DNA of 17,308 nt from the NCBI GenBank assembly GCA_015487535.1, contig WFPN01000256.1, forward strand, positions 1-17,308, read 5' to 3'. The notes under the pieces were generated by a model that did not search any database, was not told the origin of the DNA, and saw only the letters and a program-made list of their open reading frames with translations. The position numbers and the translations under genes were made by a program. This DNA is from Aquificaceae bacterium. Lineage in GTDB: Bacteria; Aquificota; Aquificia; Aquificales; Aquificaceae. How positions within the stretch are numbered: position 1 is the stretch's first letter; every line of letters starts with the position of its first letter. Below are positions 1-5,413 of the stretch, piece by piece.

Positions 1-8
1 AAGCACAT

Positions 9-70
9 GGCTCCCGAGTAACGGGGCCTAAAAAGGGTTTAAAAGAGGCGCCGGAGCGCCTGAGAGAGCC
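9..70 (+). promoter_or_regulatory. GC-rich structured 5' leader ahead of the amyloid-subunit gene
   Basis: Two hairpins can be drawn. The first is GGC(9-11)/GCC(26-28) plus CCCG(13-16)/CGGG(22-25), with a bulged T12 and loop AGTAA. The second is GGCGC(47-51)/GCGCC(56-60) with a CGGA loop. GGCTC at 9-13 could instead pair with GAGCC at 66-70, enclosing the whole element and excluding the first stem. There is no T-run after either stem, so it is not an obvious terminator. I do not recognise a known riboswitch class; in particular it does not match my memory of the GEMM (c-di-GMP) consensus. It may be an untranslated leader or the tail of something that starts left of the window. Confidence 0.3.
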
Positions 71-100
71 TTTCTAACTCAAAAATTTAAGAACACTCTA

Positions 101-107
101 AGGAGGT
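101..107 (+). promoter_or_regulatory. Shine-Dalgarno site fixing the start of the amyloid subunit
   Basis: AGGAGGT lies 7 bases before the ATG at 115. An in-frame GTG at 106 overlaps this site and cannot be the start, so the protein begins at 115. Confidence 0.85.
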
Positions 108-114
108 GTCAATC

Positions 115-2742
115 ATGAGTAAGAAGTTTCTGCTTTCTGCCATCTTCTCGGCCGGAGCGCTGAGCGCAGGAGCCATTGCGGGAGACATGCAGGTCCTCAA
201 CGAAGAGGAGCTCGAAGACGTCTCGGCCCAGGGCCTTCAAATGATAGAGAACGACACGAGGGACTTTGGAGGAGCGATAAACCAGAACAACAACCTCGAC
301 TCTGTTCAGATGAACGACAACGCCCAGCAGAACGCCAAAGCTGCCGATCTTATAGCTGCAGCTACAAGCGCAGTGAACGCAGCCATAAACCTAATGTGGA
401 GCGATTCAGATCCGAGTGAGCCTGACGATGCTGTTTCGAGGGATACTGTGTTCCCTGTTGTAGTGGAAGCACCTAACGGACCTCAGGCTTTTGGCCAGTC
501 TTACGAGCAAACAAACGATCAGTCAGCATTCAACCATAAGAACAGGGCAAACGGCAGCACGCTTGCGATAGCTGCGAACGCGGGCAAAGAGAGTCAGTAC
601 ATTTACAACAACATACAGAGGTACGAGACTACAGATGAAGATGGAAACCCCGTATACGAAGGGAGCTCTGTTGAGAACCAAGACAACAACAATAACTCTG
701 TCCAGCTGAATGACAACGCCCAGCAGAATGCCGCGGGACTTATGGTGGAGAATAGCGCCCAGTCCGCCTCCAACACAGGACTTAACATATTCGCTAGCGG
801 GGATGTGTCCCTTACCGCAGGTTCACAGACAAATACCCAGGCGGCCCTAAACATGGACAACAGGGCGGAGTCTAACGGAAATGCTTTTGCGGGTAACGGG
901 GAACTATCCGCTACCCAGATTGTGGACAACGACCTTGGGGACCCGGGTAGCTTAGCCAATGAGCCAGAAATATACGTTGTAAACCAAGACAACAACAACA
1001 ACTCAGTACAGCTGAACGACAATGCACAGCAGAACGCCAGCGGCCTGACTATTTCCAACAACGCTAACACCGCCAAGAACACAGGTATTAACCTCCATGC
1101 GTCTTCCGGCATGATAGATGGTTCTGCGGTGAGCCAGACGAATGAACAGACTGCTCAGAGCCATAGGAACGTAGCTATAGTTAATGATGAAGATGAGGAA
1201 AGTTCTTCGACTGCCTCGGCAGGTAACTTCAACAAAGAAACCCAGAGTGTGGAAAACGAGTTCTCCTCTACCCCTGAAGGTGGACTTGTCGCAGACCAGA
1301 ACAACAACAACAACTCGGTCCAGCTAAACGACAACGCCCAGGCCAACGCCACAGGTCTCGAAGTAAGGAATTCGGCCCTTTCCGCATACAACACAGGTAT
1401 GAACATAATGGAATTCGACAGCTCGAATGCGGCTTCCCTCAACCAGAGCAACGATCAGTTTGCTGGGAACATGAACAATCTAGCCACGGGAGCTGATACG
1501 TCCGAAGCCATGAATGCCGAAGACGGTTTATTTTACGGTGGTCCAACGCAATCTGTCAGAAACAACACGAACGTGGAAAATCAGAACAACAACAATAACT
1601 CTGTCCAGCTGAACGACAACGCCCAGCAGAACGCAGCTGCCCTTGCGATGGTAAACAACGCCAACTCTGCCCAGAACACAGGTATGAACATAATGGTCGA
1701 TCTCATAGTTGAAGAGCCAGAAGACGGGGGAGACAGCACACCTCCTCCAGAAGGTAAGGGCATAACCGACACCACGGTATCCCAGGACAACACCCAAACT
1801 GCTGTGAACCACAAGAATAGAGCATACGGTAATGACTATGCTTACGCCCACAACAAGAACAAGCAAACGCAGAACGTGAGGAACGCTGAAGAGATCGATG
1901 ATCAAGCGGCACAGATTACCATAGCTGGCCAGAACAACAACAACAATGCAGTTCAACTAAATGGAAATGCCCAGCAGAACGCGAGTGGTCTTGAGATAAC
2001 CAACATGGCGGTATCCGCGGCCAACACTGGTCTCAATATAGGAGTGTTCAACAACATAAATACCAGCAACGTTGCCCAGAGCAACACCCAGACAGCGAGC
2101 AACTTCGAGAACGTAGCTTCCGCTGCCTTTGAGGCAGAAGCTGGGAATGCAGAACCCTTTAGCGAAGTATCCATGCCTGGTCAGTACATACACAATGTCC
2201 ATGCCGACATAGAAGGTCAGAACAACAACAACAACTCGGTCCAGCTAAACGACAACGCCCAGCAGAACGCGGAAGGCCTGTCCATAGCCAACATAGCTAA
2301 AGTCGCTCTCAACTCAGGATTCAACATAATGTGGATAGCCGGTGACACAGCCGACAGCTCTATAACCCAGACCAACACCCAGACTGCAGGAAACCACAAC
2401 AACTATGCAAGCGCGGATGCGGAGGAAGGCGTAGCCCTCGCATGGAACTTCAACAAGCAAAGACAGTATATAGCTAACTGCTACTGCGCCAACATAACGG
2501 ATCAGGACAACAACCAAAACTCAGTTCAGCTGAACGACAACGCCCAGCAAAACCTGAGGGGATGGCACGTCCTCAACGGAGCGACCTCGGCGGTGAACAT
2601 GGGAACCAACATAATCGCAACCCAGGGAATGGTATCGGGGTCCACAATACAGCAGATAAACACCCAGACGGCCACCAACTTCTCCAACACGGCTACAGGC
2701 GGAGCGGCCATCTCAACGAATACCGAATTGGGTCTATTCTAA
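115..2742 (+). CDS. Secreted repeat-rich functional-amyloid major subunit (FapC-like)
   Basis: An 875-residue protein with a Sec signal peptide (MSKK, then a hydrophobic Ala/Gly-rich stretch to about residue 23). This is followed by the acidic motif EELEDVSAQGL and eight imperfect repeats of about 95-130 residues. Each repeat opens with an Asn-rich block and the core SVQLNDNAQQNA, then a segment of the form SAxNTGxNI, a variable linker, and QTNTQTAxNxxNxA. The pattern recalls the GVNxAAGxxNQQ-type repeats of Pseudomonas Fap fibrillins. The only cysteines I see form a CYC pair near residue 793, comparable in place to the CxxC of FapC. It is expected to be exported through the barrel encoded at 4231 and to assemble into cell-surface fibres. 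The Fap assignment rests on repeat style plus the FapD-like and FapF-like neighbours; a non-amyloid adhesin is the alternative. Confidence 0.75.
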   Translation: MSKKFLLSAIFSAGALSAGAIAGDMQVLNEEELEDVSAQGLQMIENDTRDFGGAINQNNNLDSVQMNDNAQQNAKAADLIAAATSAVNAAINLMWSDSDPSEPDDAVSRDTVFPVVVEAPNGPQAFGQSYEQTNDQSAFNHKNRANGSTLAIAANAGKESQYIYNNIQRYETTDEDGNPVYEGSSVENQDNNNNSVQLNDNAQQNAAGLMVENSAQSASNTGLNIFASGDVSLTAGSQTNTQAALNMDNRAESNGNAFAGNGELSATQIVDNDLGDPGSLANEPEIYVVNQDNNNNSVQLNDNAQQNASGLTISNNANTAKNTGINLHASSGMIDGSAVSQTNEQTAQSHRNVAIVNDEDEESSSTASAGNFNKETQSVENEFSSTPEGGLVADQNNNNNSVQLNDNAQANATGLEVRNSALSAYNTGMNIMEFDSSNAASLNQSNDQFAGNMNNLATGADTSEAMNAEDGLFYGGPTQSVRNNTNVENQNNNNNSVQLNDNAQQNAAALAMVNNANSAQNTGMNIMVDLIVEEPEDGGDSTPPPEGKGITDTTVSQDNTQTAVNHKNRAYGNDYAYAHNKNKQTQNVRNAEEIDDQAAQITIAGQNNNNNAVQLNGNAQQNASGLEITNMAVSAANTGLNIGVFNNINTSNVAQSNTQTASNFENVASAAFEAEAGNAEPFSEVSMPGQYIHNVHADIEGQNNNNNSVQLNDNAQQNAEGLSIANIAKVALNSGFNIMWIAGDTADSSITQTNTQTAGNHNNYASADAEEGVALAWNFNKQRQYIANCYCANITDQDNNQNSVQLNDNAQQNLRGWHVLNGATSAVNMGTNIIATQGMVSGSTIQQINTQTATNFSNTATGGAAISTNTELGLF
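278..2556 (+). repeat. Eight in-gene coding repeats (SVQLNDNAQQNA core)
   Basis: Repeat cores begin near 278, 670, 976, 1291, 1576, 1924, 2212 and 2500. The core DNA is nearly identical between copies (for example CAGCTGAACGACAACGCCCA), while linkers differ in length and sequence. The first and last copies diverge most, with VQMNDN in copy 1 and a final NL instead of NA in copy 8. Copy 4 has AQANA and copy 6 has LNGNA. Such repeats favour slippage or recombination, so copy number may vary between strains. Confidence 0.9.
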
Positions 2743-2753
2743 CGGCTAAGCAC

Positions 2754-2781
2754 GGGGGGGTGCCCCTTCCCCCCCTTTTTT
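2754..2781 (+). terminator. Intrinsic terminator or attenuator after the amyloid-subunit gene
   Basis: Seven G (2754-2760), an 8-base loop, seven C (2769-2775) and six T (2776-2781) make a perfect stem followed by a U-run. The next gene starts only 14 bases later on the same strand with a good ribosome site. The hairpin therefore probably acts as a partial terminator that keeps the major subunit in excess over the export genes. Confidence 0.85.
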
Positions 2782-2795
2782 AAAGGAGAAGAGAG

Positions 2796-3128
2796 ATGGT
2801 AAGACTGATAGCCCTGCTGCTTCTGGTAACGGGAAGCCTGATGGCACAGAAGAAGGGAGATACCTTCATGGTATCCTTCGGAACAGGAGGCGTTAAGTAC
2901 AAGCTCATAGACAGTACCTGTTACTCTTACGTTCTCAGGTATCCGAAGGACGAGAAGAGGATTCCGAATATGCTCAACAACACCATAATCTCGAGCGTCT
3001 ATCAGGCCGGCAGGGACTACAGGAAGAAGAAGGCCAACGGATTCTTCAACGTGAAGTTCTTCTGGCAAGTGGTTGGAAAGGAAAGGATCATAGTCCAGGT
3101 CTGTGGAGACGTCGTAAGGAGGGAATGA
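2796..3128 (+). CDS. Small secreted protein of unknown function in the amyloid operon
   Basis: A 110-residue protein that starts with ATG after an AAAGGAGA ribosome site. It has a signal peptide (MVRLIALLLL to about residue 18, ending in MAQ). The mature part is short, basic and probably alpha/beta. Its two cysteines (42, in STCYSY, and 103, in VQVCGDV) could form a disulphide in the periplasm. The C-terminal pattern of a helix, then NGFFNVKFFW and IIVQVCGDVV, faintly recalls YbjQ-like small domains, but I do not assign a family. It sits between the major subunit and the minor subunit. A periplasmic chaperone or accessory role (as FapA or CsgC have in other amyloid systems) is possible but is only inference from position. 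Confidence 0.7.
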   Translation: MVRLIALLLLVTGSLMAQKKGDTFMVSFGTGGVKYKLIDSTCYSYVLRYPKDEKRIPNMLNNTIISSVYQAGRDYRKKKANGFFNVKFFWQVVGKERIIVQVCGDVVRRE

Positions 3129-3130
3129 AC

Positions 3131-3529
3131 ATGAGAACGATTCTAAGTGCACTCAGTTTTATGGTTATAACAGGCATCGCGGGAGCGGTAGAGATGGTCC
3201 TTGTCTCGGACGAGGAGCTCGACTCCGTTTACGCTCAGGGTCTTAGTGATGACGCGATAATATACACTACGGACTCGATAGATCCTTCCCTACTCGGGGA
3301 CAATCCCACCATTATCCAGTTTCCTGAGCAAATGGGGTTGAGTGGAGAGGTCCTTATAAGCGACAACGCCCAGCAGAACGCCTTTAACCCTGTAAACGCC
3401 GCTAACTCGGCTATAAGCAACGTCTATAACATATTCGTGATAATCGAGTCGAACTGGGAGAACGTGAACGTAAACATCAACAACAACGTTGATGCGATAA
3501 ACAGCTCTAACATACTGGGGGCCTACTGA
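3131..3529 (+). CDS. Small secreted single-repeat amyloid subunit (FapB/FapE-like minor subunit)
   Basis: A 132-residue protein. The ATG at 3131 is chosen over an in-frame ATG at 3125 because the AAGGAGGG site (3116-3123) would touch the earlier one. It has a signal peptide ending near GIAGA, then DEELDSVYAQGL, which matches EEELEDVSAQGL at the same place in the 875-residue protein. It carries one copy of the repeat core (ISDNAQQNA followed by AANSAISNVYNI) and an Asn-rich end (NVNVNINNNVDAINSS). A shared post-signal motif plus one repeat suggests a minor subunit, nucleator or cap for the same fibre. Its stop overlaps the next start (TGATG), implying translational coupling with the C39 gene. 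Confidence 0.75.
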   Translation: MRTILSALSFMVITGIAGAVEMVLVSDEELDSVYAQGLSDDAIIYTTDSIDPSLLGDNPTIIQFPEQMGLSGEVLISDNAQQNAFNPVNAANSAISNVYNIFVIIESNWENVNVNINNNVDAINSSNILGAY

Positions 3530-4230
3530 TGAAGGTCCTTCTCCCGCTCCTCTTCATCTTACTGCTAGGTTGCAGCTCCAAGTGGGAGGTAGGAAAGTCC
3601 GGCACGAGGGTTTACATGGGCTCCGGGATATTCGGCACGGTTTCCCTCAGCCCACAGGTAAAACCCCTCGAAGAGGTCAAGTTCAGCAAGGTTGTCCGGC
3701 AGCAGTACGATTACAGCTGCGGATCAGCTGCGGTAGCGACCATTCTCCACTACTACCTGAACAAGCCCTTGGATGAGGTATCCGTTATAAACCTTCTCTT
3801 TAGAGTCGGTAACGTTGAGAAGATAAAGAAGAGGAAGGGTTTTTCCCTCCTCGACATAAAGAGGTTCTTTGAGGCCCTGGGCTACAAGGCCAAGGGAGTC
3901 AGGACCAACGTGGAAACCCTCGCCCAGGTGAGGAAACCGGCAATAGTTACGATAGTCATAGGCAACTACAAGCACTACGTGGTCTTCAGAGGAGTTTACG
4001 AAGGAAAGGTGGTGGTCTCGGATCCCGCTTTCGGCGTTGCCCTTCTGCCAGTGAACGAATTCAACAAGATGTGGTATAAGAACATAGCCCTTATAGTGGA
4101 CCACTACGATATAGACATGACACCCCTCGCGATCAGCGAGGATGAGCTGCTGATCGTAAAAAAGGACCATCTTAGAAAAAATCTGATAGACTATGTACTG
4201 CCGAGTTACAGGATGGACAAGGATTTTTGA
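3529..4230 (+). CDS. fapD: Lipoprotein with peptidase C39-like domain (FapD-like)
   Basis: A 233-residue protein with a lipoprotein signal (LLLGC, lipid on Cys15), so it is probably tethered to a membrane facing the periplasm. Residues about 50-190 form a C39 papain-like domain with the Gln-Cys start (RQQYDYSCGSAA, catalytic Cys64), the His (GNYKHYVVF, His149) and the Asp (VSDPAFG, Asp165). The triad therefore looks intact. C39 domains normally cut leader peptides at double-glycine sites in ABC exporters. Here there is no ABC transporter part, which is the arrangement of FapD in Pseudomonas, where it is needed for fibre export. Possible substrates are the two repeat proteins or the FapF-like barrel. 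It begins in the stop codon of the minor subunit and ends directly against the next start. Confidence 0.8.
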   Translation: MKVLLPLLFILLLGCSSKWEVGKSGTRVYMGSGIFGTVSLSPQVKPLEEVKFSKVVRQQYDYSCGSAAVATILHYYLNKPLDEVSVINLLFRVGNVEKIKKRKGFSLLDIKRFFEALGYKAKGVRTNVETLAQVRKPAIVTIVIGNYKHYVVFRGVYEGKVVVSDPAFGVALLPVNEFNKMWYKNIALIVDHYDIDMTPLAISEDELLIVKKDHLRKNLIDYVLPSYRMDKDF

Positions 4231-5223
4231 ATGGGAAAGAAGCTACTGGCTTTGCTGACTGCCTTTGGGATAGCCTACTCCCAAACAGGACAGGACAGAG
4301 AGGCCCAGGAGGAAGCTAAGAAGGCCCTTACCCGTCTTGAGAAAGATTACGTACTCTTGAAGAAAAAACAGTTCGAAGTAGAGTACACCTTCTCCTTCAC
4401 CTACTACTCTGCCAATCAGATATACCTCGAGAGCTTCGCTATACTGGACCCTGTATTCCTTACACTTGGTCAATTTGGCATCGAGAGGGCTAAAAGGCAC
4501 ATATTCGTGAACAGTCTAGCTTTCAGGTACGGCATACTGGACAACCTCCAATTTGATGTAAATGTTCCATACGTTTACAGGTATGACAGGCTATCTAGAG
4601 GAGAGCAAAACCAGGAAGAAACACTGGAGAGAGCAGGTCTGGGAGACATATCGGTGAACATGAGTTTTCAGCCTATCAGGGAGACAAAATCGAGACCTGC
4701 GATAATCCTCAACTTTGGATACAAATTCAAGACCGGTAAGAGCCCTTACGAGATCGATCCCCAGAAGGACGTTCCAACCGGAACGGGATACAGGTCAGCA
4801 AAGTTCAGTGTGAGCTGGGTGAAGAGCGTGGATCCTGTGGTAGTCTTCGGATCCCTCGGATATACCTATAATTTCACCGAAGATGTGGACCAGACGGTGG
4901 AGGCAAACAACCAAACTCAAACTTTAGACAAGGTTTACCCTGGTGACAACATCAACCTGGCTTTAGGTTTTGCCTACGCTTTGGCTTACAACTTTTCTAT
5001 GAACGTTCAATACATAAACACCTACGTCCTACCAACTTACATAAAAAAGGAAGGAGAACCAAAGTCAAAGGTTGCGAACTCAACCTTCAACCTCGCCATG
5101 CTCAAACTGGGGACGGGGTGGGCGCTTACGCCAAAGGTACCCCTTAGCTTCTCTCTGTATGTGGGTCTCACCCAGGACTCCCCTGACTATACGGTCGAGC
5201 TCAGGATACCCTTCAAGTTTTAA
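4231..5223 (+). CDS. fapF: Outer-membrane beta-barrel with N-terminal coiled coil (FapF-like amyloid secretion pore)
   Basis: A 330-residue protein. The signal peptide runs to about residue 17 (IAYS before QTGQ). Residues about 20-47 are a charged heptad-like coiled coil. From about 48 to the end there are alternating aromatic and polar strands (YTFSFTYYS, FDVNVPYVYRY, VVFGSLGYTYNF), and the last residues VELRIPFKF give the terminal Phe expected of outer-membrane barrels. FapF of Pseudomonas has the same plan, in which the coiled coil gates a barrel that exports fibrillin. The start abuts the FapD-like stop without a gap, and it is the last gene of the amyloid group. A generic porin-like transporter annotation is the alternative. 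The order of repeat subunits, C39 lipoprotein and coiled-coil barrel favours the amyloid role. Confidence 0.75.
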   Translation: MGKKLLALLTAFGIAYSQTGQDREAQEEAKKALTRLEKDYVLLKKKQFEVEYTFSFTYYSANQIYLESFAILDPVFLTLGQFGIERAKRHIFVNSLAFRYGILDNLQFDVNVPYVYRYDRLSRGEQNQEETLERAGLGDISVNMSFQPIRETKSRPAIILNFGYKFKTGKSPYEIDPQKDVPTGTGYRSAKFSVSWVKSVDPVVVFGSLGYTYNFTEDVDQTVEANNQTQTLDKVYPGDNINLALGFAYALAYNFSMNVQYINTYVLPTYIKKEGEPKSKVANSTFNLAMLKLGTGWALTPKVPLSFSLYVGLTQDSPDYTVELRIPFKF

Positions 5224-5240
5224 TGTAAACTCCTTTTACG
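5224..5240. promoter_or_regulatory. Putative activator site 1 (17-bp palindrome)
   Basis: TGTAAACTCCTTTTACG begins immediately after the stop codon of the barrel gene. It is one of three near-identical imperfect palindromes of form TGTAAA-N5-TTTACA, centred about 164 bases upstream of the predicted sigma-54 transcription start, a normal enhancer distance. Confidence 0.7.
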
Positions 5241-5242
5241 CC

Positions 5243-5259
5243 TGTAAACTTCTCTTACA
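5243..5259. promoter_or_regulatory. Putative activator site 2 (17-bp palindrome)
   Basis: TGTAAACTTCTCTTACA, 19 bases centre to centre from site 1 (close to two helical turns) and about 145 bases upstream of the predicted start. The close pair suggests cooperative binding by an oligomeric activator. Confidence 0.7.
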
Positions 5260-5300
5260 TATATCTAAGCCCATGCAAACTAAGGGTTTCAAGAGCATCA

Positions 5301-5317
5301 TGTAAACTACCTTTACA
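5301..5317. promoter_or_regulatory. Putative activator site 3 (17-bp palindrome)
   Basis: TGTAAACTACCTTTACA, about 87 bases upstream of the predicted start. It shares TGTAAACT and TTACA with the other two copies and is the most symmetric of the three. Confidence 0.7.
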
Positions 5318-5369
5318 TTCCCGCACAGTTACATCCGCTCAAGTCATTGTGGGAGAGGGGCTTTAGTGC

Positions 5370-5386
5370 TGGCACAAAAATTGCAC
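5370..5386 (+). promoter_or_regulatory. Sigma-54 (-24/-12) promoter of the polysaccharide operon
   Basis: TGGCAC, five A, then TTGCAC. The GG at 5371-5372 and GC at 5383-5384 are exactly 10 bases apart, as required for RpoN promoters. Transcription should begin near 5396, between this box and the ribosome site at 5401. An in-frame GTG at 5366 lies in the promoter and therefore cannot be the gene start. Confidence 0.9.
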
Positions 5387-5400
5387 TTAACCGTAACAAA

Positions 5401-5406
5401 AGGAGG
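5401..5406 (+). promoter_or_regulatory. Shine-Dalgarno site fixing a GTG start
   Basis: AGGAGG sits 7 bases before GTG at 5414 and downstream of the sigma-54 box. It defines the start of the glycosyltransferase. Confidence 0.85.
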
Positions 5407-5413
5407 TGCTGCC

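Noticed and set aside
9..70. GEMM-type c-di-GMP riboswitch
   Set aside because: The context is tempting, but the sequence does not show the conserved core as I remember it, so only a generic structured leader is claimed.
603..2711. Several minus-strand open frames of 60-170 codons across the amyloid-subunit gene
   Set aside because: They follow the eight coding repeats, repeat the same odd composition, and lack ribosome sites and spacing. They are shadows of the Asn/Gln-rich plus-strand frame.
5366..5413. Upstream GTG start that would lengthen the glycosyltransferase by 16 residues
   Set aside because: It lies in the sigma-54 promoter and ahead of the predicted transcript start, with no ribosome site. 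The GTG at 5414 has AGGAGG.
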